Positions 27,732-37,115 of a DNA stretch of 64,000 bases are shown in pieces. This DNA is from Derxia lacustris (GTDB lineage Bacteria > Pseudomonadota > Gammaproteobacteria > Burkholderiales > Burkholderiaceae_E), in contig NZ_MUHU01000050.1 in the NCBI RefSeq assembly GCF_002105195.1, positions 62,001 through 126,000 of the forward strand, read 5' to 3'. Each line of letters starts with the position of its first letter. Position 1 is the stretch's first letter. Made by a program: the position numbers and the translations under genes. The notes under the pieces are model-generated. The model did not search any database. It was given only the letters and a program-made list of their open reading frames with translations, and was not told the origin of the DNA.

Positions 27732-29063
27732 TCAGGCGGTGGCTGCAAGCGCTGGCAGATCGGGCGCGCGATGACCGGCCGCAAACACCGCCATCGCGGC
27801 GCAGGCCAGCACGCCGGGCAGTGCGAAGGCATAGAAGTTGTAGTCGAGCGGCAGCTCCATGCCGAGCAGCGCGCCGCCCAGGATCGGGCCCAGGATGGCG
27901 CCGTTGCGGCCCACGCCCGAGGCCCAGCCGAGGCCGGTCGAGCGCATGGCCATCGGATAGAACTGGGCGCCGAGCGCATACAGCAGGATTTGCGAACCGA
28001 TGGTGGTGGCGCCGGCCACGGCGATCAGCGCATTGAGCAGCCAGGCCGGTTGCGGATGGCCGAGCAGCCCGATCGACAGTGCCGCCAGCGCAAAGAACGC
28101 CGCCAGCACGCGCGGCAGATTGATGCGGTCGCCAAGCCAGCCGCCGCCCACCGCGCCGAAGATGGCGCCGAAGTTGAGCACCAGCAGAAAGCTCAGGCTG
28201 GAGCCGAGGTCGTAGCCGGCCTTGACCATCAGCTTGGGCAGCCAGGAGTTGAGCGCATAGACCATCAGCAGGCAGGCGAAGAAGGCGGTCCACAGCATCA
28301 GGCTGCGCAGCGCCCGGCCCTCGCGGAACAGCGCGAACAGCGGCGCGCCCCGGGTGATGGCGGCCGGCATGCGCAGCGGCACGCCGGCCGGCGCGGCAAA
28401 GTCCGGATCGAGCCGCGCCAGGATGTCGCGCGCCTCGTCCTCGCGGCCGGCGCGCAGCAGAAAGCCGACCGACTCGGGCAGGAACAGCAGGATCGCCGGC
28501 AGCAGCAGCAACAGCGCGCCGGCCACGAAGAACACCCACTGCCAGCCGAGCGTCGGCATCAGCAGCATGCCGAGCGTGGCCGACAGCATGCCGCCGACCG
28601 AATAGCCGCTGAACATCACCGCCACCAGCAGGCTGCGGATGCGCTTGGGCGCGTACTCGCTGATGAGCGCGACCACATTGGGCATGACGCCGCCGATGCC
28701 AAGCCCCGCGATGAAGCGGCAGACGCCAAACTGCCCCGGCGTGGCGGCGAAGCCGTTGAGCACCGTGAAACCGCTGAACAGCAGCACGCAGGCGGCGATG
28801 ACCTTCTTGCGGCCAAAGCGGTCGGCGAGCGGGCCGAACAGCATCGCGCCGGCCATCATCCCGAACAGAGCATAGCTGCCGAGCGCGCCGGCCTCGATCG
28901 GGCTCAGGCCCCATTGCTTCATCAGCACCGGCAGCACCACGCCGTAGATGACCAGGTCGTAGCCGTCGAACACGATGATGAGTGCGCACCAGAACAGCAC
29001 GCTCCAGTGAAAGCGGTTGAAGCGCGCGTTGTCGATGACGCCGGAAATGTCGGTGGACTGCAT
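27732..29063 (-). CDS. MFS aromatic acid/proton symporter (AAHS family, BenK-like)
   Basis: A 443-residue major facilitator with 12 predicted membrane helices. The first helix carries the DGYDLVIYGVVLPVLMKQWG pattern of the aromatic acid:H+ symporter family, and the loop 2-3 motif is GPLADRFGRKKVI. Position between benD and benE points to benzoate import, as for BenK of Acinetobacter, though related aromatic acids are possible. It begins 44 bases after benD. Confidence 0.88.
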   Translation of the reverse strand: MQSTDISGVIDNARFNRFHWSVLFWCALIIVFDGYDLVIYGVVLPVLMKQWGLSPIEAGALGSYALFGMMAGAMLFGPLADRFGRKKVIAACVLLFSGFTVLNGFAATPGQFGVCRFIAGLGIGGVMPNVVALISEYAPKRIRSLLVAVMFSGYSVGGMLSATLGMLLMPTLGWQWVFFVAGALLLLLPAILLFLPESVGFLLRAGREDEARDILARLDPDFAAPAGVPLRMPAAITRGAPLFALFREGRALRSLMLWTAFFACLLMVYALNSWLPKLMVKAGYDLGSSLSFLLVLNFGAIFGAVGGGWLGDRINLPRVLAAFFALAALSIGLLGHPQPAWLLNALIAVAGATTIGSQILLYALGAQFYPMAMRSTGLGWASGVGRNGAILGPILGGALLGMELPLDYNFYAFALPGVLACAAMAVFAAGHRAPDLPALAATA

Positions 29064-29107
29064 GTCTCCCCCTTTGCGGGTGGTTGTGGTGATCGCGCCG
29101 TGACGGC

Positions 29108-29884
29108 TCAGCCGAGGTCGCCGCCGCCGATGGGCAGCACGACGCCGGTGATGTAGCTGGCCTCGTCCGAGGCCAGGAAAAGGATGGCGCCGGCCTGCTC
29201 GTCGATGCTGCCGTAGCGCTTCATCAGGCTGGAGGCGACGGTCTGGTCGACGATCTGGCGGTACCAGCGCTGCTCGTCGGCGCTCGGCGTTTCGGTGTTG
29301 CGCGGCACGCGACGCGGCGGCGCCTCGGTGCCGCCGGGCGCGGTGGCGTTGACGCGGATGCCGCGCTCTGCGGTCTCGAAGGCGAGGCAGGCGGTCAGCG
29401 CATTGACGCCGCCCTTGGCCGCGCCATAGGGCACGCGGTTCACGCCGCGCGTGGCGATCGACGACACGTTGACGATGGCGCCCTGGCCGCGCTCAAGCAT
29501 GTGCGGCAGTGCCGCATGGCAGCACCACAGCGTGGGGAACAGCGAGCGCCGCACCTCGGCTTCGATCTCGTGCTCGCGGTAATGCTCGAAGGGCTTGGCC
29601 CAGATCGTTCCGCCGACGTTGTTGACCAGCACATCGAGCTTGCCGAAGCGCTCGACCGCCTGCGCCATCACGCCTTCGCAATCGGCATGGCGCTCAAGAT
29701 CGGCGGTGAGGGTCAGGATGCGGCCGTCGGCGCCGGGCAGGGCGCGCAGCTCGTGGATGAAGTCGGCGCGGTCGACCGCGACCAGGCTTGCACCTTCCTC
29801 CAGCAGCCGCTCGGCGACGCGGCGGCCGATGCCCTGGGCCGCGCCGGTGACGACGGCAACCTTGTTCTCGAATCTCTGGCTCAT
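29108..29884 (-). CDS. benD: Benzoate diol dehydrogenase BenD (SDR family)
   Basis: Oxidises and decarboxylates 1,6-dihydroxycyclohexa-2,4-diene-1-carboxylate to catechol with NAD+. The 258-residue protein has the SDR cofactor motif TGAAQGIG (about residues 14-21), the NNVGGT segment and catalytic YGAAK (about 153-157). It follows benC after 54 bases and precedes the transporter genes, the usual benABCD order. Confidence 0.93.
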   Translation of the reverse strand: MSQRFENKVAVVTGAAQGIGRRVAERLLEEGASLVAVDRADFIHELRALPGADGRILTLTADLERHADCEGVMAQAVERFGKLDVLVNNVGGTIWAKPFEHYREHEIEAEVRRSLFPTLWCCHAALPHMLERGQGAIVNVSSIATRGVNRVPYGAAKGGVNALTACLAFETAERGIRVNATAPGGTEAPPRRVPRNTETPSADEQRWYRQIVDQTVASSLMKRYGSIDEQAGAILFLASDEASYITGVVLPIGGGDLG

Positions 29885-29938
29885 GAACGGCCTCGCAAAA
29901 AAAGGCCCACGCGCCTGGAGACGCGACGGGCCGGGAAA

Positions 29939-30946
29939 TCAGACGCTCGCGGCGAACTTCTCGTAGTGGAAGCCGGCGCCGTCGAGCGCGCGTTCGCGGA
30001 TGAAGCGGCTCACCGCCTCGACCATCGGCGGCGGGCCGCAGAGGTAGATGTCGACTTCGCCGGCATTGAGATGCGCCGGCTCGATGTGCTCGGTGACATA
30101 GCCGGTGCGCGGATGGGCGCTTTCGCGATTGGCGACGCAGGTCGCGAACGTGAAGTTGGGGATGCGCGCGGCCAGCTCGGCGAGCCGGTCGGTCGCCACC
30201 AGATCGGCGTCATGGGTCACGCCGTAGATCAGGTGGATCGGATGGGCGCTGCCTTGCGCCGCGATGCGGTCGAGCATCGCGGTGAAGGGCGCGAGGCCGG
30301 TGCCGCCGGCCAGCATCAGCACCGGCCGGCGGATGTCGCGCAGATAGAAGCTGCCGAGCGGGCCTTCGAGCCGCAGCGCGTCGCCGGCCTTGGCCGACTG
30401 CGTGAGCCAGCCGCTCATGAGGCCGCCGGGCACGTTGCGGATCAGGAAGGCCACGCGGCCGTCCTGCGGCATCGAGCTGAACGAGTAGGCACGCGTCTCG
30501 GTCGTGCCGGGCACGCCGAGCTTGACGTACTGCCCGGGCAGAAAGGACAGGCCGCGCAGCGACTCGCCCTCGATGGTGAGCGCCAGCGTGCTCGGCGACA
30601 GCGCTTGCAGCTCGGCGACGCGGGCGTCGAACACGGTCGGCGCGGCGCGGCAGAGGTCGGACGTGACCGGCACGCGCAGCACGCAATCGCTCGCCGCGCG
30701 CATCTGGCAGGTGAGCACATAGCCCTGCGCCGCCTCGTCCTCGCTGAGCGCGTCCTCGATGTATTCGCCCATCGTGAAGCTGCCCGACTCGGCGAAGCAC
30801 TTGCAGGTGCCGCAGGCGCCGTCGCGGCAGTCGAGCGGCACATTGATGCCTTGGCGGAAGGCCGCGTCGGCCACGGTCTCGTCGGGCGTGGCGGCGATGA
30901 AACGCGTCACGCCGTCCTCGAATTGCAGGGCGATCTGGTGATTCAT
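29939..30946 (-). CDS. benC: Benzoate 1,2-dioxygenase reductase BenC
   Basis: A 335-residue electron-transfer protein delivering NADH electrons to BenAB. A plant-type 2Fe-2S ferredoxin domain is N-terminal with ligands Cys40, Cys45, Cys48 and Cys80; an FAD domain follows (RAYSFSSMP), then an NAD domain (LAGGTGLAPFTAML, near residue 215). Domain order and length are standard for class IB dioxygenase reductases. It lies 52 bases after benB. Confidence 0.95.
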   Translation of the reverse strand: MNHQIALQFEDGVTRFIAATPDETVADAAFRQGINVPLDCRDGACGTCKCFAESGSFTMGEYIEDALSEDEAAQGYVLTCQMRAASDCVLRVPVTSDLCRAAPTVFDARVAELQALSPSTLALTIEGESLRGLSFLPGQYVKLGVPGTTETRAYSFSSMPQDGRVAFLIRNVPGGLMSGWLTQSAKAGDALRLEGPLGSFYLRDIRRPVLMLAGGTGLAPFTAMLDRIAAQGSAHPIHLIYGVTHDADLVATDRLAELAARIPNFTFATCVANRESAHPRTGYVTEHIEPAHLNAGEVDIYLCGPPPMVEAVSRFIRERALDGAGFHYEKFAASV

Positions 30947-30998
30947 GGGGGCTCCGCGCGGGCCGGCGCGCAGTGGGCCGGCCGCAATTGCGCTGGGC

Positions 30999-31487
30999 TC
31001 AGACGTGATAGACGTCGAGCACGTGATGGATGTAGTCGTTCTTGAGCACGACGACCTTGCGCTTGATGAGCGGCTCGGCGCCCGCCGTGTCGATCACATA
31101 GCGCGACATGCCGAAATAGCTGTCGGTGATCCTGTAGCGGTAGCTGAAGGTGTGCCAGTTGAAGCGCAGCGTCACCAGGCTGCCGTCGCGCGACTCGACT
31201 TCCACATTGCTGATGTTGTGGCTGGTGCGGGTGTCGGGCAGGGTCGCGGCCGAGCGCTCGGTCTTGATGCGGAACACGCGGTCTTCGAGGCCGCCCCGGT
31301 TGGGGTAGTAGATGAGCGAGATCTCGCGCTGCGGATCGACGGTGAGCTCGTCGTCGTCGTCCCAGGCCGGCATCCAGAATTCGGCATCGGGCGCATAGCA
31401 GGTGAGCCATGCGTCCCATTGCCGGTCGTCGAGCAGGCGCGCTTCGCGGTAGAGGAAGGCCGTGAGTTGTTCGGTGCTGATCGTCAT
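30999..31487 (-). CDS. benB: Benzoate 1,2-dioxygenase beta subunit BenB
   Basis: The 162-residue small subunit of the benzoate dioxygenase, an SnoaL/NTF2-like fold that supports the alpha3-beta3 hexamer and has no metal site. The RHD beta signature is visible in FLYREARLLDDRQWDAWL and YYPNRGGLEDRVFRI. It starts eight bases after the benA stop. Confidence 0.95.
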   Translation of the reverse strand: MTISTEQLTAFLYREARLLDDRQWDAWLTCYAPDAEFWMPAWDDDDELTVDPQREISLIYYPNRGGLEDRVFRIKTERSAATLPDTRTSHNISNVEVESRDGSLVTLRFNWHTFSYRYRITDSYFGMSRYVIDTAGAEPLIKRKVVVLKNDYIHHVLDVYHV

Positions 31488-31495
31488 GGCGGTCC

Positions 31496-32848
31496 TCAGG
31501 CCTGGCCGGTTTCGCTGTCGAGCGCATGCCGCATCTGTTCGAGCCAGTAGCGGTGCTGCTCGGTGTAGAGGCCCTCGTCCTCGGTCTTGATGCCGCTCAG
31601 GCGCGGATGCAGATCGATCTCCTTCGCGGCAGCGTCGGCGCCGTGCACCCAGTGGGTTGCGCCGCGGCACATGTCGTTCCACTCCAGCGCGATGCCGGCA
31701 TAGCCCTGCTGGCAGGCGCGGAACTCCTCCAGGTCGTCGGGCGTGGCCATGCCGGTGGCGTTGAAGAAGTCCTCGTACTGGCGGATGCGGCGCGCGCGGG
31801 CCTCGGCCGATTCGCCCTTGGGCGCGATGCAGTAGATGGTGACTTCGGTCTTGTCGACGGCGATCGGTCGCAGCACCCGGATCTGCGAGCCGAACTGGTC
31901 CATCAGATAGACGTTGGGATAGAGGCAGAGGTTGCGCGAGTGGCCGATCATCCAGTCGGCGCGGGCCTGGCCGAACTTGCTCACCAGCTCGTCGCGGATC
32001 TGGTAGGCGGGCCGGTCCTCGGGATTGGCCCACTTGGTCCACAACAGCATGTGGCCATGCTCGAAGGAGTAGAAGCCGCCGCCCTGCTTGGCCCAGCTGC
32101 CGGCGTCCATCGCCTTGATCTGGTCGCCGGCCGCCGCCTGCTTGCGGTGGTTGGTGGTGGCGGCGTAGTTCCAGTGCACCGAACTGACGTGATAGCCGTC
32201 GGCGCCGTTCTCGGTCTGGAGTTTCCAGTTGGCGTCGAAGGTGTAGGTCGAGGCGCCGCGCAGCACTTCGAGTCCGTCGGGCGACTGGTCGACGATCATG
32301 TCGATGATCTTGGTCGCCTCGCCGAGGAACTCGGCCAGCGGCTTGACGTTGGCATTGAGGCTGCCGAACAGAAAGCCGCGATAGCTCTCGAAGCGCGCCA
32401 CCTTCTTGAGGTCATGGCCGCCGTTCCTGTTGAAGCCGTCGGGATAGCCGGCGTCGGTCGCGTCCTTGACCTTGAGCAGCTTGCCGCTGTTGTTGAAGGT
32501 CCAGCCGTGAAAGCTGCAGGTGAAGTTGGCGCGGTTGCCCTTCTTGTGCCGGCACAGCGTCGCGCCACGGTGCGAACAGGCGTTGATGACGGCGTTCAGC
32601 TCACCGGCCTTGTTGCGCGTGATGACGATGGGTTGACGCCCCATGAACGTCGTCAGGTAGTCGTTCGGATTCGGGATCTGGCTTTCATGCGCCAGATAGA
32701 TCCAGTTGCCCTCGAAGATGTGCTTCATCTCCAGCTCGAACAGCGCCTCGTCGGTGAAGGCCGAGCGGTGCAGGCGGTAGTCCTGCCGTTCGCGGTCCTC
32801 GATCAGCAGGCTGTCGAGGCGCGGCTTGCCGCCATCGAAATTGCTCAT
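31496..32848 (-). CDS. benA: Benzoate 1,2-dioxygenase alpha subunit BenA
   Basis: The 450-residue catalytic subunit of a Rieske non-haem iron oxygenase that dihydroxylates benzoate to its 1,2-cis-diol. Rieske ligands are Cys91, His93, Cys111 and His114. The mononuclear iron site is formed by His220 and His225, with bridging Asp217 (NGADGYHVSSVHW), plus a C-terminal Asp. The arrangement matches BenA rather than toluate XylX only by context (catBCA and benD neighbours); broader substrate range cannot be excluded. Confidence 0.95.
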   Translation of the reverse strand: MSNFDGGKPRLDSLLIEDRERQDYRLHRSAFTDEALFELEMKHIFEGNWIYLAHESQIPNPNDYLTTFMGRQPIVITRNKAGELNAVINACSHRGATLCRHKKGNRANFTCSFHGWTFNNSGKLLKVKDATDAGYPDGFNRNGGHDLKKVARFESYRGFLFGSLNANVKPLAEFLGEATKIIDMIVDQSPDGLEVLRGASTYTFDANWKLQTENGADGYHVSSVHWNYAATTNHRKQAAAGDQIKAMDAGSWAKQGGGFYSFEHGHMLLWTKWANPEDRPAYQIRDELVSKFGQARADWMIGHSRNLCLYPNVYLMDQFGSQIRVLRPIAVDKTEVTIYCIAPKGESAEARARRIRQYEDFFNATGMATPDDLEEFRACQQGYAGIALEWNDMCRGATHWVHGADAAAKEIDLHPRLSGIKTEDEGLYTEQHRYWLEQMRHALDSETGQA

Positions 32849-32874
32849 GTGCGTCTCCCCTGGGTGAAACCGGA

Positions 32875-33774
32875 TCAGGCGGCGGCGCGCAGGCGCTCGA
32901 AGTCGGTGCGCGGCGCGGCAGCCACTTCGGCATGCAGGTCGAAGTCGAATTCGATCTCATGGCAGAGCTGGTCGACGCCATAGGCCGGCAGCGATTCGGC
33001 ACGCCTGATCGGCGGCACCAGGCCGTCGCGGGTGCCGAAGGCGAAGTCGTCCCAGAGGTGGGGATCGCTCTCGATGTTGATCTGCGTGGTCAGCTTGCGA
33101 AAGCCGGGCGCGGTCACGAAGAAATGGATGTGCGCCGGACGATGGCCGTGGCGGCCGAGCGCGGTGAGCAGCCGTTCGGTCGTGCCGCCCGGGGGCACGC
33201 TATAGCCCACCGGCATGATGGTGCGGAAGCTGTAGCGGCCTTCGGCATCGGTGACGATGCCGCGGCGCAGATTGAATTCGGCCTGGTTCTTGTCGAAGTG
33301 CGAGTAGTTGCCGAGATGGTTGGCATGCCAGGCCTCGACCAGCGCGCCCGCGACCGGCTTGCCGTCGCTGCCGCGCACCACGCCATGCATCACCACGATG
33401 TCGCCGGGCTGCGTCCCGTCGTCGAGCCGCGCATGGCCCTGGGCGACCGGCGCGCCGGCCACGTAGAGCGGGCCTTCGATGGTGCGCGGCGTGCCGCCAG
33501 CCAGACCGGCCCTGGCTTCGGCCTCGTCCATGCGCAGATCGAGGTAGTGCTCAAGCCCGGTGCCGGCCGCGATCAGGCCAAGCTCGGGGCCGGCTTCGGC
33601 CAGAAAATTGAGGCCCGACCAGAACTCGCCGGGCTGGATGTCGAGGTCTTCGATGGCCAGCATCAGGTCGCCGAGCAGGCGGTTCACGACGGTCTTGATG
33701 CGTTCGTCGCCGGGGCCGGTGACGCCGGTGCTGGCGAAGCGGGCGACGAGTGCGTCGATGGTCTTGCGGTCCAT
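32875..33774 (-). CDS. catA: Catechol 1,2-dioxygenase CatA
   Basis: A 299-residue intradiol dioxygenase that cleaves catechol to cis,cis-muconate. The Fe(III) ligands are Tyr157 (LGNYSHFD), Tyr191 (VGYSVPPGG), His215 and His217 (RPAHIHFF). The first 90 residues form the helical dimerisation and lipid-binding domain of catechol-type enzymes. It lies between catC and benA, so benzoate oxidation and ring cleavage are on one transcript. Confidence 0.95.
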   Translation of the reverse strand: MDRKTIDALVARFASTGVTGPGDERIKTVVNRLLGDLMLAIEDLDIQPGEFWSGLNFLAEAGPELGLIAAGTGLEHYLDLRMDEAEARAGLAGGTPRTIEGPLYVAGAPVAQGHARLDDGTQPGDIVVMHGVVRGSDGKPVAGALVEAWHANHLGNYSHFDKNQAEFNLRRGIVTDAEGRYSFRTIMPVGYSVPPGGTTERLLTALGRHGHRPAHIHFFVTAPGFRKLTTQINIESDPHLWDDFAFGTRDGLVPPIRRAESLPAYGVDQLCHEIEFDFDLHAEVAAAPRTDFERLRAAA

Positions 33775-33835
33775 GAGTGTCTCCTCTTGAGTGCTCTGTG
33801 GCGGTGGGTAAAAGGCGGGTTGCGGCGCGGCCGTC

Positions 33836-34126
33836 TCAGCGGTCGTCTTCGCGGATCGAGGACGGATGGCGGCACAGCGCCGTCACCTCGATCTGCATGT
33901 AGGGAAACAGCGGCAGCGTCGAGATGAGCTGGTGCAGCTCGTCCACGCTGTCGACATCGAAAACGCTCACGTTTGCGTAGCGGCCGGCCACGCGCCACAG
34001 ATGGCGCCACTTGCCGCTGCGTTGCAGGCCTTGCGCGATCTCGCGCTCGGTCTTCTTGAGGGCGTCGGCCTCGGCTGCTGCCATGTCGGCCGGCAGCCGC
34101 ACATCCATTTCCACCTTGAACAGCAT
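33836..34126 (-). CDS. catC: Muconolactone delta-isomerase CatC
   Basis: A 96-residue ferredoxin-like-fold enzyme converting muconolactone to 3-oxoadipate enol-lactone. The start MLFKVEMDVRLPADM and the internal Glu/Arg pattern are typical, and length matches the decameric CatC family. It lies 56 bases after catB and 61 bases before catA. CatD, which acts next, is not in the window. Confidence 0.93.
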   Translation of the reverse strand: MLFKVEMDVRLPADMAAAEADALKKTEREIAQGLQRSGKWRHLWRVAGRYANVSVFDVDSVDELHQLISTLPLFPYMQIEVTALCRHPSSIREDDR

Positions 34127-34182
34127 GGGAAGTCCTTCCGGGCCCGGTGCGCGGGTCCGCTTGCGGATTGAAGGGGGAGCGA

Positions 34183-35310
34183 TCAGCGGTCGCGGCGCAG
34201 CCGGGCCAGCTTTTCCTCGTCGATGTCGATGCCGAGGCCGGGCCGGCGCGGAATCGCGAGCGCGAAGTCGCGGTACTCCAGCGGCTCGCGCAGGATTTCC
34301 TCGGTGAGCAGCAGCGGCCCGAACAATTCGGTGCCCCAGGCCAGCTCGTGGAAGGTGCTGAAGAGATGGGCCGAGGCCAGCGTGCCGACGGCGCCTTCGA
34401 GCATGGTTCCGCCGTAGAGGTCGATGTTGGCGGCCTTGGCGATGGCGGCCACCTGGGCCGCGCCGATCAGTCCGCCCGACTGGTTGATCTTCACTGCAAA
34501 GATGTCGGCCGCCTGCATCTTTGCGACGGTGAAGGCGTCATGCGGGCCGTGCAGCGCCTCGTCGGCCATCACCGGCAGGATGTTGGCCTGGGTCAGGCGC
34601 TGGAGCCCTGCCTTGTCGTGCGCGGCGATCGGCTGCTCGACCATGTCGACGCCGGCGGCGGCCAGCATCGTCATGCCTTCGAGCGCCTGGGTCACGGTCC
34701 AGGCCTGGTTGGCATCGATGCGCACGCTGGCGCGGTCGCCGAGCGCGCGCTTGATCGCGGCCACATGACGCACATCGTCCTTCACCGGGCGCAGGCCGAT
34801 CTTCAGCTTGAAGATGTTGTGCCGGCGCAGGTCGAGCACCCGCTCGGCCTCGGCGATGTCGCGGGCGGTGTCGCCGCTGGCCAGCGTCCAGGCCACCGGA
34901 ATGCTGTCGCGCACCCGGCCGCCGAACAGGTCGCCGAGCGGCACGCCGAGGCGCCGGGCCTGGGCGTCGTAGAGCGCGGTTTCCACCGCGCAGCGGGCGA
35001 AGCGGTTGCCCTGGATGCGGTCGTCGAGCGTGGCCATCAGCCAGGCCACATCGCCCGCCGCCGCGCCCACCAGCAGCGGCGCGAAATAGCTGTCGATGTT
35101 GACCTTGATGCTCTCCGGGCTCTCCTCGCCATAGGCCAGGCCGCCGATGGTCGTGCCTTCGCCCCAGCCGACGATGCCGTCGTCGCTTTCGATGCGCACC
35201 AGCACGAGGGTCTGGTGATTCATGGTGGCGACCGACAGCCGGTGCGGGCGGATCGTGGGCACATCCACGAGCAGCGCTTCGACCGACAGAAGCTTGGCGT
35301 TTGAACTCAT
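34183..35310 (-). CDS. catB: Muconate cycloisomerase CatB
   Basis: A 375-residue enolase-superfamily enzyme that lactonises cis,cis-muconate to muconolactone with Mn2+. The catalytic lysine motif KLKIG, metal ligands in RIDANQAW and ADEALHGP, and the second lysine in KINQSGGL are all present. It is the first gene of catBCA-ben, divergent from catR across a 100-base gap. Confidence 0.93.
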   Translation of the reverse strand: MSSNAKLLSVEALLVDVPTIRPHRLSVATMNHQTLVLVRIESDDGIVGWGEGTTIGGLAYGEESPESIKVNIDSYFAPLLVGAAAGDVAWLMATLDDRIQGNRFARCAVETALYDAQARRLGVPLGDLFGGRVRDSIPVAWTLASGDTARDIAEAERVLDLRRHNIFKLKIGLRPVKDDVRHVAAIKRALGDRASVRIDANQAWTVTQALEGMTMLAAAGVDMVEQPIAAHDKAGLQRLTQANILPVMADEALHGPHDAFTVAKMQAADIFAVKINQSGGLIGAAQVAAIAKAANIDLYGGTMLEGAVGTLASAHLFSTFHELAWGTELFGPLLLTEEILREPLEYRDFALAIPRRPGLGIDIDEEKLARLRRDR

Positions 35311-35392
35311 TCGAGCCGTCCGGCGTGTGATTGGGTGACGCCATGTTCGGCAAACGCGTGCGCCAGGTCCAAGACGGTTTTAGACTGGTTCA

Positions 35393-35407
35393 ATACCTTC
35401 AAGGCAT
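35393..35407. promoter_or_regulatory. CatR/BenM-type operator (ATAC-N7-GCAT)
   Basis: ATACCTTCAAGGCAT fits the BenM/CatM recognition sequence ATAC-N7-GTAT with one mismatch. It lies in the 100-base gap between catB and catR, directly upstream of the catR ATG at 35411, where it could serve both autoregulation and, with weaker sites nearer catB, activation. Confidence 0.5.
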
Positions 35408-35410
35408 CGT

Positions 35411-36337
35411 ATGGAACTGAGACACCTGCGCTACTTCGTGGCCGTGGCCGACGAGCAGAACTTCACCCGCGCGGCCGAGAAGCTGCACATCTCGCAGCCG
35501 CCGCTGAGCCGGCAGATCCAGGATCTGGAAGAGGAACTCGGCATGCCGCTTTTCGAGCGCGGCTCGCGGCCCTGCCGGCTGACCGAGGCCGGGCGCTTCT
35601 TCTACGCCCAGGCCACGCGGCTGCTCGAACAGGCCGATCAGGCGGTGCGCACCACGCAACGCGTGGCCCAGCTGGAACGCCGGCTGGTCATCGGCTTCGT
35701 GTCTTCCACGATGTACGGCGCGCTTCCACGACTGGTGCGGCTGTATCGCGCGGCGCGGCCACAGGTCGGTCTGGCGCTGCATGAAATGACCACGGTCGAG
35801 CAGCTGGAGGCGCTCAAGACCGGTCGGATCGATGTCGGCTTCGGGAGAATCCGACTTGACGATCCGGCGGTGAAGCGCGAGGTATTGCGCGAGGAAAGGC
35901 TGGTTCTGGCGATACCCAGCGAGCATGAACTGGCTGCCAGCACCGATCCGGTCAGCCTGGTCGAGGCGGCCCGGCACGAGAATCTGGTGTACCCGCGCCT
36001 GCCGCGGCCGAGCTATGCCGACCAGGTGCTGTCGCTGTTCCGCGACCTGGGCGTGCAGCCGGCGGCGGTGCACGAGGTGCAGGAAATGCAGATCGCGCTC
36101 GGGCTGGTGGCGGCCGGCATGGGCGTGTGCGTGGTGCCGGTCAGCGTGCACCGGCTGCGACCCGACGAGATCGTCTACCGGCCGATCTCCGAGCCGCAGG
36201 CGGTGTCGCCGATCATCATGAGCTCGCGGCTGCACGACAGCTCACCCGAGATCGGCGTGCTGCGCGGGCTCATCGACGACATCTATCAATGCCAACGCAC
36301 GCTGGGCGAATGGGCGTCGTCGACACGCGACCGCTAG
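35411..36337 (+). CDS. LysR-family regulator CatR/BenM-like
   Basis: A 308-residue LysR-type activator starting MELRHLRYFVAVADEQNFTR, the usual N-terminus of the CatR/CatM/BenM/ClcR group, with the HTH at residues about 1-60 and the effector-binding domain from 90 to 295. By family and divergent position it should activate catBCA-benABCD in response to cis,cis-muconate and possibly benzoate. Whether it is CatR-like (muconate only) or BenM-like (dual effector) cannot be settled by eye. Confidence 0.88.
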   Translation: MELRHLRYFVAVADEQNFTRAAEKLHISQPPLSRQIQDLEEELGMPLFERGSRPCRLTEAGRFFYAQATRLLEQADQAVRTTQRVAQLERRLVIGFVSSTMYGALPRLVRLYRAARPQVGLALHEMTTVEQLEALKTGRIDVGFGRIRLDDPAVKREVLREERLVLAIPSEHELAASTDPVSLVEAARHENLVYPRLPRPSYADQVLSLFRDLGVQPAAVHEVQEMQIALGLVAAGMGVCVVPVSVHRLRPDEIVYRPISEPQAVSPIIMSSRLHDSSPEIGVLRGLIDDIYQCQRTLGEWASSTRDR

Positions 36338-36380
36338 ACCGGCGAGCAGTCGCGGCATCGGGGAGGGCGGCCGATCCCGG

Positions 36381-37115
36381 TCAGACGCCGAGATGGCGGT
36401 GCAGCTGCGCCGCGTCGGCGGCCAGCGCGGCCGACTCGCCCGCGACCGCCACCTGGCCCTTGTCGAGCACGACGCAGCGGTCGGTGTTCGCGAGTACCGC
36501 GCGGTAGTCGCGGTCGACGATGAGCGAGGCGATGCCGGTGTCGCGGATCGCCGCGATCACCTTCCAGATCTCTTTCACCACCAGCGGCGCGAGGCCTTCG
36601 GTCGCCTCGTCGAGGATGAGCAGATCGGGATTGGTCATGAGCGCGCGGCCGATGGCCATCATCTGCTGCTCGCCGCCCGAGAGCTGGCCGCCGCCGTGGT
36701 CGAGCCGCTCGGCCAGCCGCGGAAAGGTCGCGAGCACGCGGTCGAGCGTCCAGTCGCGGCGGCCGTCGGGGCCGGGGCGCGCGGCCATGACCAGGTTCTC
36801 GCGCACGCTCAGGTTCGGGAACACGCCGCGCCCCTCGGGCACATAGCCGATGCCGAGGCGTGCAATGCGCTCGGGCCGGGCGCGCGTCATGTCCTGGCCG
36901 GCGATGGTCACGCTGCCGCGCGCCGCGCGCACGAAGCCGAGCAGGCTGCGGATCAGCGTGGTCTTGCCCATGCCGTTGCGCCCGAGCAGGCCGAGACTCT
37001 GGCCGCGCGCGATGCCGATCGACACGCCGTGCAGCACATGGCTCTGGCCGTAGAACGAATGGATGCCGTCGGCGACGAGCAGCGGCGCGGCGACGGGTTC
37101 TGCAAGCGCGTTCAT
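36381..37115 (-). CDS. livF: Branched-chain-type ABC transporter ATPase LivF
   Basis: A 244-residue ATPase with Walker A GRNGMGKTT near residue 44, signature LSGGEQQM and Walker B LLILDEATEGLAP. This is the LivF subgroup of the HAAT family. Its ATG overlaps the livG stop by four bases. It is last in the series DUF4863-boxD-ligase-hydrolase-livKHMGF; such ABC systems in box clusters are thought to import benzoate or related aromatic acids. Confidence 0.9.
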   Translation of the reverse strand: MNALAEPVAAPLLVADGIHSFYGQSHVLHGVSIGIARGQSLGLLGRNGMGKTTLIRSLLGFVRAARGSVTIAGQDMTRARPERIARLGIGYVPEGRGVFPNLSVRENLVMAARPGPDGRRDWTLDRVLATFPRLAERLDHGGGQLSGGEQQMMAIGRALMTNPDLLILDEATEGLAPLVVKEIWKVIAAIRDTGIASLIVDRDYRAVLANTDRCVVLDKGQVAVAGESAALAADAAQLHRHLGV

